Source: Clostridia bacterium
GTDB taxonomy: Bacteria; Bacillota; Clostridia; Oscillospirales; Acutalibacteraceae
Reading direction: 5' to 3'
NCBI GenBank assembly: GCA_017517135.1
Contig: JAFXAK010000004.1
Coordinates: 1-36,083 of the forward strand
Length of the DNA stretch: 36,083 bases
The notes under the pieces were generated by a model. That model saw nothing but the letters and a program-made list of their open reading frames with translations, was not told the origin of the DNA and searched no databases. A program made the translations under genes and the position numbers. Positions within the stretch are counted from its first letter, which is position 1, and each line of letters starts with the position of its first letter. This document shows, piece after piece, positions 8,412-17,219 of the stretch.

Positions 8412-9140
8412 ATGTATGTGATTAAAACGGAGGGGCTTGTCAAGCAATATAAAACGCTTACAGCCGTGGATAAGCTCGATTTGGAAATCAGACAGGGTGA
8501 GCTTTTTTCCCTGTTGGGGGTAAACGGAGCAGGGAAGACCACAACAATAAAAATGCTGACCGGCTTGGTAAAGCCCACTTGCGGTGACGCAACGGTGGGC
8601 GGCTGCAGCGTAATTACACAGCCCGAAAAGGTAAAACGGCTGATCGGGGTGTCTCCTCAGGAAACAGCCGTTGCACCAAAGCTTAGCGTTAAAGAAAATC
8701 TTGAGCTTATCTGCGGTATTCACGGCTTTTCCAAAGAAAAAACAAGGGCAAAAATCGGGGAGCTTTCAGAGAAATTTTCTCTCGGTACTGTTTTGTCCGA
8801 AAAAGCGGGAAAGCTGTCGGGCGGATGGCAACGCCGTGTGAGTATCGCTATGGCTCTGATAAGCGAGCCTGAAATTTTATTTTTAGACGAGCCTACCTTA
8901 GGACTTGATGTTATAGCACGGCACGAATTATGGGATATTATCCGTTCATTAAAGGGCAAAGCTACCGTTGTGCTGACAACACATTATATGGAGGAAGCCG
9001 AGGCACTTTCCGACAGAATCGGCATTATGAAAAACGGCAGACTTTGTGCTGTGGGAACGGCTCAGGAGCTTAAGAAAAAAGCAGGAACGGATGATTTTGA
9101 GTCAGCCTTTGTTGCTATAGTAAGGGAGGGAGAAATATGA
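8412..9140 (+). CDS. ABC transporter ATP-binding protein
   Basis: The product (242 residues) is a cytoplasmic nucleotide-binding subunit of a drug/polyether-type ABC exporter. Walker A GVNGAGKTT lies at about 36-44, the Q-loop at SPQETAV, the signature LSGGWQRRV near 133, Walker B ILFLDEPTLGLD, and the H-loop at TTHYMEEAE. The signature has Trp where most family members have Gln or Met. AAGGAG lies 8 bp before the ATG. The last four bases overlap the permease start (ATGA), so the two are translationally coupled. The exported substrate is unknown. Confidence 0.93.
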   Translation: MYVIKTEGLVKQYKTLTAVDKLDLEIRQGELFSLLGVNGAGKTTTIKMLTGLVKPTCGDATVGGCSVITQPEKVKRLIGVSPQETAVAPKLSVKENLELICGIHGFSKEKTRAKIGELSEKFSLGTVLSEKAGKLSGGWQRRVSIAMALISEPEILFLDEPTLGLDVIARHELWDIIRSLKGKATVVLTTHYMEEAEALSDRIGIMKNGRLCAVGTAQELKKKAGTDDFESAFVAIVREGEI

Positions 9141-9871
9141 GAATGCTGACCTTTGCAAAAAGAAATGCAAAAGAGCTTCTGCGTGATCCGCTCAACATTT
9201 TATTCGGACTGGGCTTTCCCTTGGTTTTACTGTTGCTTTTCAGCGTATTGCAGTCAAACATTCCCGTGGCTGTTTTTGAAATTGACACTCTTACACCCGG
9301 GATGAGTGTTTTCGGCTTGTCCTTTATGTCACTTTTCTCCGCAACTCTGATTTCAAAGGACCGTGAAAGTGCCTTTTTGCAGCGGCTGTACACAACACCG
9401 CTGACGGGTATTGATTTTATTTTCGGCTATATGCTGCCGCTAATTCCTATGGCACTTATGCAGACTGTTATCTGCTATCTGTTTGCAATTCCTTTGGGCT
9501 TGACTTTAAGTGTGAATATCATTTATGCTGTTATAGGGATAATTCCTATGGCTGTATTCAATATTTCTCTGGGACTTCTATGCGGCAGTATTTTCGGTGT
9601 GAAGCAGGTCGGAGGCATATGCGGTGCCTTGCTTACAAATCTTTCCGCGTGGCTTTCGGGTGTGTGGTTTGATCTGAGCCTTGCGGGCGGCATATTTGAG
9701 AAAATTGCTTCGTTTCTGCCCTTTTTCCACGCCGCACAAGCTGAGAAAGCATTATTTTCGGGAAATGCTGAGGATGCCGTATCGCACCTGATTCCCGTTT
9801 TCGGGTACAGTATATTTATAACAGCGGCGGCTGTAATTTGTTTTTTGAAGCGAGGTAAGGATTTTAAGTAA
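9137..9871 (+). CDS. ABC-2 type permease
   Basis: This 244-residue integral membrane protein has six hydrophobic stretches, with the first at about 20-40 (LNILFGLGFPLVLLLLFSVL). It carries the family's characteristic SATLISKDRESAFLQRLYTTPLT cytoplasmic loop (positions about 68-92), which contacts the ATPase. It pairs with the preceding ATP-binding protein. One permease gene of this size implies a homodimeric pore. Its stop codon shares a base with the next start (TAATG). Confidence 0.9.
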   Translation: MRMLTFAKRNAKELLRDPLNILFGLGFPLVLLLLFSVLQSNIPVAVFEIDTLTPGMSVFGLSFMSLFSATLISKDRESAFLQRLYTTPLTGIDFIFGYMLPLIPMALMQTVICYLFAIPLGLTLSVNIIYAVIGIIPMAVFNISLGLLCGSIFGVKQVGGICGALLTNLSAWLSGVWFDLSLAGGIFEKIASFLPFFHAAQAEKALFSGNAEDAVSHLIPVFGYSIFITAAAVICFLKRGKDFK

Positions 9872-10314
9872 TGAAATACAAGCTCATTATTGACAAAAAT
9901 GCAGACGAGGAGATAATTGCAATAGTCCGCGCTCCGTCTGATCTGACACAGCAGATAGAAAATCTTGTCTGCAGCTTTTCGGGGACAGATAACATCTTCG
10001 GTTTTTCCGACACGGAAAAACGAAGGCTCAGCTTTCAGGAGATTGAGTGCATTACCGTTATAGACAGAAAGGTAATTGCCGTTGATACCGTCGGCAAGCA
10101 CTACCGTGTTCAGGAGAGGCTTTGTGATTTGGAGAATCTTTTACCGTCTTACTTTATCCGTATAAACAAATCCACCCTTGCAAATGAACACCGCATTGCC
10201 CGTTTTGATGCGGCATACAGCGGGGGAGTGGATGCGGTGTTTATGTGCGGCTGGCGGGACTATGTTTCAAGACGGTGTTTTTCTCAGATAAGAAGGAGGT
10301 ATGAGGGAAAATGA
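9871..10314 (+). CDS. LytTR-family DNA-binding regulator
   Basis: The 147-residue protein has no receiver domain, so it is not a classical response regulator. Residues about 1-45 form a short N-terminal part. The LytTR domain spans about 50-145, with ECITVIDRKVIAVDTVGKHY, the LLPSYFIRINKSTLAN segment and a VFMCGWRDYVSRR C-terminus. Stand-alone LytTR proteins encoded next to a small membrane protein form LytTR regulatory systems such as HdrRM and BrsRM of Streptococcus mutans, in which the membrane protein restrains the regulator. Here the partner would be the DUF3021 product. Its likely target is the operon's own promoter, where a 9-12-9 repeat is found. Confidence 0.88.
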   Translation: MKYKLIIDKNADEEIIAIVRAPSDLTQQIENLVCSFSGTDNIFGFSDTEKRRLSFQEIECITVIDRKVIAVDTVGKHYRVQERLCDLENLLPSYFIRINKSTLANEHRIARFDAAYSGGVDAVFMCGWRDYVSRRCFSQIRRRYEGK

Positions 10315-10748
10315 AAAGCTTTGCAAGGGATTTTGTCCGCAGAGGCTTTATTGCCTGCGGATTGGGGCCTGTTGTTCTTGCAGTATTCTATCTTCTCTTA
10401 CAGTATAAGGGTGCTGTTGAGGTGTTGAGCGTAAATCAGGTATGTATCGGTATTTTTTCGTTGAGTGCACTCGCCTTTATTGCAGGCGGAATGAATGCAG
10501 TCTATAAGATAGAAAAACTGCCCCTTATGGCGGCAATTCTTATTCACGGCAGCGTTTTATATGTATGCTATCTTGTGACCTATCTTCTCAACGATTGGCT
10601 GGAGACGGGCATACTGCCGATTTTAGTATTTTCCGCTATTTTCATTTCAGGCTTTCTTGTGATATGGCTGATTATTTATTCGGTTGTTAAAAGAAAAACA
10701 GAGCAACTCAATAAAATGCTGGAACAGAAACAGTATACAGAAAGATAA
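10311..10748 (+). CDS. DUF3021 membrane protein, probable LytTR antagonist
   Basis: The 145-residue protein has four predicted membrane helices at about 15-35, 45-65, 73-93 and 102-127, then a basic C-terminal tail (KRKTEQLNKMLEQKQ) that would face the cytoplasm. Its length and the FxRRGFIAxGxGP N-terminus fit DUF3021, a family almost always found beside LytTR regulators. By analogy to HdrM/BrsM it may hold the LytTR protein inactive until a signal reaches the membrane; that role is inference. It overlaps the regulator gene by 4 bp and ends the operon. Confidence 0.83.
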   Translation: MKSFARDFVRRGFIACGLGPVVLAVFYLLLQYKGAVEVLSVNQVCIGIFSLSALAFIAGGMNAVYKIEKLPLMAAILIHGSVLYVCYLVTYLLNDWLETGILPILVFSAIFISGFLVIWLIIYSVVKRKTEQLNKMLEQKQYTER

Positions 10749-10796
10749 AAAATACAGGGGATGTAAAATTGACTTTACATTCCCTGTAAAATTTTT
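10746..10796. terminator. Bidirectional terminator
   Basis: TACAGGGGATGTAAA pairs with TTTACATTCCCTGTA, 15 bp with one mismatch. It is flanked by an A-run on the left and a T-run on the right, so it can stop both the LytTR operon and the convergent ceramidase-like gene. Confidence 0.9.
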
Positions 10797-12231
10797 ACTG
10801 ATTAAAGTTTTTAACAACCTTTTGGAAGGCATCAGCTATATATTTCTGAGTGTTTATACCCATTGAATTTGTTTCGTGATAATGATTCTTGCCGAAACGG
10901 TCTTTACCGCCGTTAAGGAAAGGCTGGGTTTCGTTGAGGATGAAATCATTGGGGGGAACAACATAGCCTGACATATCATTTGAAACACCATAAGCAACCA
11001 TTGTGGAGTCTTCGCAGATTTCTGCCAAAGGAGTGGGATTGATTTCAGGTCCCTTGCCCGTGGTGGATTCCTCAGCGCTGTGATAAGAGCCGTAAACGGT
11101 GTTAACAAAGTTTTCACCGGGAAGAAGCAAGAACTTCTGATCGCCGAAGGTCATATATGTGATTTCGGTTTTCATTGCAATACCGAGAAGGCTGTCATAA
11201 TGCGGATAAGCCTTGAAGCTCATTGTGCCTTTCATTGCGAGTAAGCAAAGAACATTGTTGTCAACAGGGAGATAGAAGGGCTGCTGAATGTATTTTATTT
11301 CGGGAACAAGCTCCTTTTCTTCTTCTACTGCCATTGCGTGTTCAGCAAAGAAGTTTGCCTGTAATTTGATGCAGTTGAGTTTATCCTCCTTGTCAAAATC
11401 GGGAGCATCCATACCGCCTATAGCACCGATACCGAAGTGTACATTTGCTCCTTTTTCTTCTTTGATTATCTCACGCATAAAGTAAGGGTACTCGCCCGAG
11501 AGCTTTCTGTTTGAGCCGCCGAGTGAATTGGGATGTGCACCGATATTGATAAGCCATGTTTCGTTTTCACCGTTTTCAGGCGCAAAACGGATACGGGAAA
11601 GCACCTCGTGTCTGTCTGCAAAAAGTCTGCCTGCGTCAAGTCCGTCGGGGATAGCTCTTTGTCCTGCAAAAAGCTTGCCGGCCTGTCTGTTAAGGAAAGC
11701 CTCTTCGCTGACTTTAACTGCCTTGTTGAAAAGCTGCTCCATATAGTCCTTATCCTTACCGTCGGAGGGGATGCTTGCAAAGGGCTTGCCCCAGTAGCCG
11801 AGAGTATCAATGCCCGAATGAGAATGTGTACAGCTGAAATTGATGAGCTTGCAGCCCTTGATAACCTCGGATGCCATTATCATTGAACGGATTTTAGTAA
11901 CCTCAATGTTTGTAAGACCTACGATATCTGCCGTAAGCCACAGTATTCCTTCGTCGGCACCGCAGTCAAGCCATACTGCACTTATGTATACGGGAGAGAT
12001 AATGCCCTCCATTCTGTGACCTGAGCCGTGACCTGCAATCCAATATACGCTGTTGGGGAAGTCCTGCGGCATAATTTCATCTGTAGCGAAGCCTAAACGG
12101 TAGGTATCGCCCTTTATTGTTTGGGGCATAACATCATTGATTACGGGAGCAGTGGTTTTTTTGCCCACTCTTTTGCCGTAGCTTTTGGTTATTCCCTGAA
12201 TTGCACTTGAAACAACGCCCATTATATCCAT
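10795..12231 (-). CDS. Neutral/alkaline ceramidase-like protein
   Basis: The 478-residue protein contains THSHSG at about 135-140, preceded by a hydrophobic strand (KLINFSC), and GAHPNSLGG further on. These match the zinc-site region of the neutral/alkaline non-lysosomal ceramidase fold, as do GHGSGHRMEGI and LSGEYPYFMREI. No signal peptide is visible, so it is probably cytoplasmic, unlike secreted ceramidases. Related gut bacterial proteins are annotated only as ceramidase-like or hypothetical, and the substrate need not be ceramide. ATG at 12231 is chosen because AGAGGTG lies 6 bp upstream; the frame could start three codons earlier at a GTG inside that site. Confidence 0.68.
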   Translation of the reverse strand: MDIMGVVSSAIQGITKSYGKRVGKKTTAPVINDVMPQTIKGDTYRLGFATDEIMPQDFPNSVYWIAGHGSGHRMEGIISPVYISAVWLDCGADEGILWLTADIVGLTNIEVTKIRSMIMASEVIKGCKLINFSCTHSHSGIDTLGYWGKPFASIPSDGKDKDYMEQLFNKAVKVSEEAFLNRQAGKLFAGQRAIPDGLDAGRLFADRHEVLSRIRFAPENGENETWLINIGAHPNSLGGSNRKLSGEYPYFMREIIKEEKGANVHFGIGAIGGMDAPDFDKEDKLNCIKLQANFFAEHAMAVEEEKELVPEIKYIQQPFYLPVDNNVLCLLAMKGTMSFKAYPHYDSLLGIAMKTEITYMTFGDQKFLLLPGENFVNTVYGSYHSAEESTTGKGPEINPTPLAEICEDSTMVAYGVSNDMSGYVVPPNDFILNETQPFLNGGKDRFGKNHYHETNSMGINTQKYIADAFQKVVKNFNQ

Positions 12232-12263
12232 AATTAACACCTCTTATAAATTTTTCCATTCTA

Positions 12264-12292
12264 ACTATACCATAAAAGTATGTTATTTTCTA
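12264..12292 (-). promoter_or_regulatory. Possible promoter of the ceramidase-like gene
   Basis: On the minus strand TAGAAA, 17 bp, then TATAGT, about 33 bp upstream of the ATG. The -35 box is weak. Confidence 0.4.
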
Positions 12293-12309
12293 CATAATAT
12301 TGTAAATTT

Positions 12310-12981
12310 TTATACTTTACCAACCGATTGAACATACAAAGTTTTATTATCGCAGGTAAATTTTATATTGTAATGAGAATATTCAAAGGAATATAGCTTT
12401 TCCTCGTCTGTGTGGTAATGCGGACGGGGATCGTTTTCGAGAAGCTGTGTCAATGCCCTTAATTCTTCTTCACTTAAAAATGAAATATCGCACAAAAATT
12501 CAACCTTGAGTGAATTTCCCTCAACCGACTGTGCAAAGCCGCCTTTTGCATCGGGAACGCTGTCCGTAAAGGGTAAATAGGGCTTTATATCGTATATGGG
12601 TGTGCCGTCAAGAATGTCCGCACCGCTTACATAAAGCACGGTTCCCTCATTCTGAGTTTTTTCTTTTTTTATTAATTTTACACACGAAAGGGCAAGGGAA
12701 TTAGGTCTGAAAGGGGAGCGTGTTGCAAAAACACCCATACGGGTATTGCCGCCGAGCCTCGGGGGACGGACAGTCGGCGACCATTTTTCCTGCTTAGCTT
12801 CAGTAAATTCCCATATAAGCCACAGATGTGAAAAATCCTCGATTCCTCTCAGAGCATCTTCGTTGCGGTATTCTTTTTCAAACACAATTTTTGCCGTGTT
12901 TTCAACAAGTCTGCTCTGACGGGGAATACCGAATTTCGTGGGATAATGCGTATATATCTTTGCAATAGGTGTGATTTCCAT
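12310..12981 (-). CDS. trmO: tRNA (N6-threonylcarbamoyladenosine37-N6)-methyltransferase TrmO
   Basis: This 223-residue protein belongs to the TrmO/TsaA (UPF0066) family. TrmO uses S-adenosylmethionine to methylate t6A37 of threonine tRNAs. Diagnostic stretches are PRQSRLV near 20-26, FSHLWLIWEF at 50-59, RPPRLGGNTRMGVFATRSP at 72-90 and FRPNSLALS at 91-99. A C-terminal part with DPRPHYH matches longer bacterial members. It lies 24 bp downstream of the ZIP transporter gene on the same strand and could be co-transcribed, though the functions are unrelated. Confidence 0.93.
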   Translation of the reverse strand: MEITPIAKIYTHYPTKFGIPRQSRLVENTAKIVFEKEYRNEDALRGIEDFSHLWLIWEFTEAKQEKWSPTVRPPRLGGNTRMGVFATRSPFRPNSLALSCVKLIKKEKTQNEGTVLYVSGADILDGTPIYDIKPYLPFTDSVPDAKGGFAQSVEGNSLKVEFLCDISFLSEEELRALTQLLENDPRPHYHTDEEKLYSFEYSHYNIKFTCDNKTLYVQSVGKV

Positions 12982-13005
12982 TTTCAGATACTTCTCCGTT
13001 TTTTG

Positions 13006-13755
13006 TCAAAGTAAAACATCCGTAATAAGCATAATGCAAAAGCCCACAAGTAAAGCGTAGGTTGCGCCTCTTTCGTTGCCGTGTGAATGGGTTTCGGGTA
13101 TCATTTCATCGCTTACAACATAAAGCATTGTACCGCCTGCGAATGCAAGTGCAAAGGGCAGAATTGCGGCGGAAATATTTACTGCGAAATAACCTATAAG
13201 CGTGCCTATGACCTCGATAATCCCCGTCATAAAGGCACATAAAAATGTTTTTCTTGGAGTTATCCCTGCTGTGAGCATAGGTGCAATAATCACCATACCC
13301 TCGGGGATGTTCTGCAGAGCAATACCGCCTGCGATTAAGAGAGCCTGTGATGTGTCCTCTGAGCCGAAGCCTACACCTGCTGCGATACCCTCGGGAAGAT
13401 TGTGTATTGCTATTGCAAGTACAAACAAAAGCACCTTATCTAAATTTGTGTTGCTGTGTTTTTCGGTGTCCGCACCCACTAAACGGTGCATATGCGGCAC
13501 AAGCCTATCCATAAGATTTAAGACTACCGCGCCGGCAAAAATTCCGATTATTGTGATAATGATTGCGTATTTACCGCCGCCCTCAAGCGAGGGGGCAATA
13601 AGTCCGAAAACCGATGCGGCAAGCATAACACCCGCGGCAAAGGACAGAACAATATCGGAGAATTTATGTGAAATATTCTTGAAAATGAAACCGAGGACAG
13701 AGCCTATAACTGTTGCACCCCCCACTCCGAGGGCGGTCAAAAGAACTAATTTCAT
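13006..13755 (-). CDS. ZIP-family divalent metal transporter
   Basis: The 249-residue membrane protein has about eight hydrophobic segments. HNLPEG at 118-123 and QNIPEG at 148-153 are the ZIP metal-pathway motifs in the fourth and fifth helices, and a short His-containing loop (VPHMHRL...EKHSN) precedes them. Proteins of this GufA/ZupT-like subgroup take up zinc and related divalent metals; the specificity here is not predictable. AAAGGAG lies 7 bp before the ATG. No metal-regulator box was recognised. Confidence 0.92.
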   Translation of the reverse strand: MKLVLLTALGVGGATVIGSVLGFIFKNISHKFSDIVLSFAAGVMLAASVFGLIAPSLEGGGKYAIIITIIGIFAGAVVLNLMDRLVPHMHRLVGADTEKHSNTNLDKVLLFVLAIAIHNLPEGIAAGVGFGSEDTSQALLIAGGIALQNIPEGMVIIAPMLTAGITPRKTFLCAFMTGIIEVIGTLIGYFAVNISAAILPFALAFAGGTMLYVVSDEMIPETHSHGNERGATYALLVGFCIMLITDVLL

Positions 13756-13818
13756 GGCGTACTCCTTTCAGTATAGTCTATTCGGTTTTTTTGTTAGTGT
13801 TACCGTTCACTGTCCACT

Positions 13819-13926
13819 TTAATTTTCAACTATTTCAAATTCAACAATAGGATATAAATAATCTTCTTCGGATTCGTCAATAATTCTGTAACAATCAACT
13901 TCTTTTCCAAGATATTTAACTTTCAT
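13819..13926 (-). CDS. Possible 35-residue acidic protein
   Basis: A short ORF (MKVKYLGKEVDCYR... ending in EIVEN) fills part of the gap between the ZIP and pflA genes on their strand. AAGAGG lies 7 bp before its ATG. It is strongly acidic in its second half and has a single Cys, with no recognised family. The protein-like residue mix supports it, but the short length keeps certainty low. Confidence 0.45.
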   Translation of the reverse strand: MKVKYLGKEVDCYRIIDESEEDYLYPIVEFEIVEN

Positions 13927-13972
13927 TTCTATGCCTCTTTACCTTAAAATCAAATCTCTCTCCCTCAGCCTC

Positions 13973-14695
13973 TTACCAACAACCGTTTCCTGTCCTCAGC
14001 TTCTTCATCTGTTCGGCTGTGGGTGTTGGAATATGCGAAAAGGGGAAAGGGATATTCATACTGTCGTATTTTGTCTGACATATTTTCTTGAACGGCAGAA
14101 GCTCGGTTTTTTTTACGCAAGGGTGAGTGTCTGCTATTCTTTTTAATTCGGTAATATTTTCATTGTTGTCGTTTATGGTCGGTATTATTACCTGACGAAG
14201 CCAGACGGGGATTTCTTTTTCTTGCAGATAGTCAAGAAATCGGAGTACGGGATGAATGGAACAGCCTACATTTTCCTTGTACAGTTCGTCGGTTGTGTAC
14301 TTTATATCAAGTAAAACGAGGTCTGTGACTTCGAGTAATTCTTTTGTATCTTCATTCAGTATTATTCCCGAGGTGTCAAGACAGGTATTGATGCCCTCTT
14401 TTTTGCAGAGAGAGAAAACTTCCTTTGCAAACCTTGCCTGTAACAAGGGCTCACCGCCCGAAAGGGTAATACCGCCGTCAATGCCGAAATATTCCTTGTA
14501 GCGGACGCACTTTTTTACTATTTCCTCAGCTGTATACTCATAATTTCCGTTTAACTCCCATGTGTCGGGATTATGACAGCACTTGCATCTGAGCGGACAG
14601 CCCTGCAGGAAGACAACAAAACGCACGCCGGGACCGTCAACGGTGCCCAGCGTTTGTATTGAATGTATCTGCCCTTTTAATACACAATCACTCAT
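13973..14695 (-). CDS. pflA: Pyruvate formate-lyase-activating enzyme
   Basis: The 240-residue radical-SAM enzyme binds a [4Fe-4S] cluster through Cys33, Cys37 and Cys40 in [28 protein letters not shown] near 75-87 contacts S-adenosylmethionine. It creates the glycyl radical on PflB, whose gene lies immediately upstream and overlaps it by 4 bp (ATGA). The early segment [20 protein letters not shown] is diagnostic for PflA. The length is normal. The riboswitch and promoter upstream of pflB probably control it too. Confidence 0.96.
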   Translation of the reverse strand: MSDCVLKGQIHSIQTLGTVDGPGVRFVVFLQGCPLRCKCCHNPDTWELNGNYEYTAEEIVKKCVRYKEYFGIDGGITLSGGEPLLQARFAKEVFSLCKKEGINTCLDTSGIILNEDTKELLEVTDLVLLDIKYTTDELYKENVGCSIHPVLRFLDYLQEKEIPVWLRQVIIPTINDNNENITELKRIADTHPCVKKTELLPFKKICQTKYDSMNIPFPFSHIPTPTAEQMKKLRTGNGCW

Positions 14696-16923
14696 ATTGC
14701 CTCGTGGAAGGTACGGCTGATAACCTCTCTCTGCTGTTCACGGGAGAGCTTGTTGAAGTTAACGGCATAGCCTGAAACTCTTATTGTGAGATTGGGATAT
14801 TTTTCGGGATTTTCGTATGCATCCATAAGTGTTTCACGGTTGAGCACATTGATATTTATATGATGTGCCTTCTTTGCAAAATATCCGTCAAGTATTGTAA
14901 CAAGATTGATAATTCTCTCTGTTTTTTCTTTTCCGAGTGCCTCGGGAGTTATCGAGAAGGTGTTTGAAACACCGTCACGGCAGTCGTCATAAGAGATTTT
15001 TGCAACGGAGTTAAGAGATGCCAAAGCACCGTTTTCCTCGCGGTTGTGCATAGGATTAGCCCCCGGTGCAAAGGGAGCACAGGCTTTTCTGCCGTCGGGA
15101 GTAGCCGCCGTGTGCTTGCCGTACATAACATTTGATGTGATAGTAAGCACAGACAGAGTATGCTCTGCGTGGCGGTAGGTGGGAGTTTTTCTGAGCTCTG
15201 TTATAAACTGATGTGTAACATCTCTTGCAATGAGGTCAACTGCATCATCGTCGTTGCCGTATTTCGGGAAGTCACCTGTTGTTTCAAAATCAACGATAAA
15301 GCCGTGCTCATCCTTTACGGGACGGACGCAGGCATATTTTATTGCAGAAAGGGAGTCTGTTACAACGGAAAGTCCCGCTATACCGAAAGCCATAAATCTG
15401 CCGACCTTTGTGTCGTGCAGAGCCATCTGTGTTTTTTCATAAGCGTATTTATCGTGCATATAGTGGATAACATTCATTGTGTTTACATAAAGAGCTGCAA
15501 GCCACTCCATATAAACGGAGAAACGCTTTTCGACCTGTGTAATATCAAGCTTGTCGCCGTCCATTACGGGCATCTGAGGACCTAAATGTATACCGCTCGT
15601 TGTGTCGTAGCCGCCGTTTATGGCAAGCAGCAGAAGCTTTGCAAGATTACAGCGTGCCCCGAAGAACTGCATCTGCTTGCCGACCTTCATTGCAGAAACA
15701 CAGCAGGCAATAGCATAATCGTCTCCGTAAACGGGACGCATAATGTCGTCATTTTCATACTGTATGGAGTCTGTGTCAACGGAAACCTTGGCACAGTAGC
15801 GCTTGAAGCCCTCGGGAAGAGAATTTGACCATAAAACGGTGAGATTGGGCTCGGGAGAGGAGCCGAGAGTATAAAGAGTGTTGAGCATACGGAAGGTGCT
15901 TTTTGTTACAAGCGTTCTGCCGTCTTCACCCATACCGCCGAGAGCTTCTGTAATCCACATAGGATCGCCGCCGAAAAGCTCGTTGTATTCGGGAGTTCTC
16001 AGGTGACGGGCAAGACGAAGCTTCATAACGAAATCGTCCATAATTTCCTGTGCACCCTCTTCTGTGAGTGTGCCGTTGGCAATATCTCTTTCAAAATATA
16101 TATCAAAGAATGTGCTCACTCTGCCCAAGGACATTGCCGCACCGTTCTGCTCCTTTATTGCTCCGAGATATGCAAAGTAAGTCCACTGCACGGCTTCGCG
16201 GGCATTTGAAGCGGGCTCACTTATATCAAAGCCGTACATAGCCGCCATTTCCTTGAGCTTGCCTAAAAAAGCAATCTGCTGATAAAGCTCTTCGTCAAGT
16301 CTTATCTGTTCCGTGTTGAAATTTCCCATAGCAAGCGTTTTTTTGTCTTTGGTTTTTTCTTCTATGAGCTTGTTTATACCATATAAAGCAACTCGTCTGT
16401 AGTCACCTATAATACGGCCTCTGCCGTATGCATCGGGAAGCCCTGTGATTATATGGCTTTTACGCGCAAGACGCATTTCGTCGGTATACGCACGGAAAAC
16501 ACCGTCGTTATGGGTTGTACGGTAATTGAATTCATCTTCAACCTTTTCGCTCAGCTTATAGCCGTAAGCCTGACAAGCCTGACGCGCCATACGGATTCCG
16601 CCGAAAGGATTAACACCTCTTTTAAGCGGACGGTTTGTTTGCAAGCCGACAATAATTTCATTATCCTTATCCACATATCCGGGGGAATAGCTTGTGAGTG
16701 ATGATACGGTAACGGTATCAATATCAAGAACACCGCCGAACTGTCTTTCAAGTGCAAAAAGAGCCTGCAGCTTTTTCATCATATTATCAGTACGCTCAGT
16801 AGCTTTGCAAAGGAAGCTTTCGTCACCTGTGTAAGCAGAGTAATTCTGCTGAATAAAATCGCGTACATTTATTTCATCCTGCCATACGCCTTTATTGAAT
16901 CCGAGCCAATTTTTATGTTCCAT
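14692..16923 (-). CDS. pflB: Formate C-acetyltransferase (pyruvate formate-lyase)
   Basis: The 743-residue enzyme converts pyruvate and CoA to acetyl-CoA and formate. The catalytic pair Cys407-Cys408 lies in [11 protein letters not shown], and the radical-bearing glycine is Gly718 in [11 protein letters not shown]. Other signatures are [22 protein letters not shown] and [12 protein letters not shown]. The length fits the main PFL group rather than glycerol or choline lyases. AGGAGG lies 9 bp before the ATG. Its leader carries a ZTP riboswitch and terminator, linking formate supply to folate and purine one-carbon status. Confidence 0.97.
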   Translation of the reverse strand: MEHKNWLGFNKGVWQDEINVRDFIQQNYSAYTGDESFLCKATERTDNMMKKLQALFALERQFGGVLDIDTVTVSSLTSYSPGYVDKDNEIIVGLQTNRPLKRGVNPFGGIRMARQACQAYGYKLSEKVEDEFNYRTTHNDGVFRAYTDEMRLARKSHIITGLPDAYGRGRIIGDYRRVALYGINKLIEEKTKDKKTLAMGNFNTEQIRLDEELYQQIAFLGKLKEMAAMYGFDISEPASNAREAVQWTYFAYLGAIKEQNGAAMSLGRVSTFFDIYFERDIANGTLTEEGAQEIMDDFVMKLRLARHLRTPEYNELFGGDPMWITEALGGMGEDGRTLVTKSTFRMLNTLYTLGSSPEPNLTVLWSNSLPEGFKRYCAKVSVDTDSIQYENDDIMRPVYGDDYAIACCVSAMKVGKQMQFFGARCNLAKLLLLAINGGYDTTSGIHLGPQMPVMDGDKLDITQVEKRFSVYMEWLAALYVNTMNVIHYMHDKYAYEKTQMALHDTKVGRFMAFGIAGLSVVTDSLSAIKYACVRPVKDEHGFIVDFETTGDFPKYGNDDDAVDLIARDVTHQFITELRKTPTYRHAEHTLSVLTITSNVMYGKHTAATPDGRKACAPFAPGANPMHNREENGALASLNSVAKISYDDCRDGVSNTFSITPEALGKEKTERIINLVTILDGYFAKKAHHININVLNRETLMDAYENPEKYPNLTIRVSGYAVNFNKLSREQQREVISRTFHEAI

Positions 16924-16972
16924 TTTTTTTACCTCCTGTTAGGATTACTATCGTCATCCTATGCTGAAATGC

Positions 16973-17007
16973 AAAAAAGGGCAATCCAGCGTTTAACTGA
17001 ATTGCCC
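16973..17007 (-). terminator. Terminator of the ZTP riboswitch
   Basis: Read on the minus strand, GGGCAATTCAG pairs with CTGGATTGCCC around TTAAACG, followed by TTTTTT. Its first bases are the 3' end of the aptamer (CTGGGC), so aptamer folding and terminator formation compete. Confidence 0.9.
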
Positions 17008-17075
17008 AGACGGTCGGCATAAAGTCTTTTACATTCCACCGCAGTTATCTGCGCAATCCGTCAGTTATGTAAAAG
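17004..17075 (-). ncRNA. ZTP riboswitch aptamer (pfl RNA motif)
   Basis: On the minus strand P1 is CTTTTACAT / ATGTAAAAG (9 bp). Inside it lie AACTGACGGA and a small hairpin CGCAG-ATAA-CTGCG. The downstream conserved ATGCCGACCGTCTGGGC follows, with CCGTC able to form the pseudoknot with GACGG. The second half is essentially the same as known ZTP riboswitch sequences. Binding of ZTP/ZMP, a sign of 10-formyl-tetrahydrofolate shortage, should keep the terminator open and raise pflB expression and formate supply. Confidence 0.92.
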
Positions 17076-17084
17076 TATATTTTT

Positions 17085-17113
17085 ATTATACAGAAAAGTG
17101 ATAAAAAAGTCAA
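17085..17113 (-). promoter_or_regulatory. Sigma-A promoter of the pflB-pflA operon
   Basis: On the minus strand TTGACT, 17 bp, then TATAAT, placing the start point just upstream of the riboswitch P1 stem. Confidence 0.88.
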
Positions 17114-17155
17114 TGAAACAATATATAAAAAAATAAATTTCACATATTGCAAATT

Positions 17156-17182
17156 AGCACTTGTGTTTGAGTGCTTTTTTTT
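17156..17182 (+). terminator. Terminator-like hairpin on the plus strand between divergent leaders
   Basis: AGCACT pairs with AGTGCT around an 8-base loop and is followed by eight T. No plus-strand gene ends here. It may act on a transcript begun further left, or insulate the downstream leader from antisense transcription. Confidence 0.55.
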
Positions 17183-17219
17183 GTAAAATATTTATACTTC
17201 GTGCATATATAAGCACAAA

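Noticed and set aside
13202-13822. 206-codon plus-strand frame over the ZIP gene
   Set aside because: It is antisense to a clear ZIP transporter and has no start signals.
17154-17178. CIRCE element (HrcA operator)
   Set aside because: TTAGCACT...GAGTGCT resembles it, but the arms are imperfect, the spacer is 6 rather than 9 bases, and the T-run after it suits a terminator. No heat-shock gene is near.
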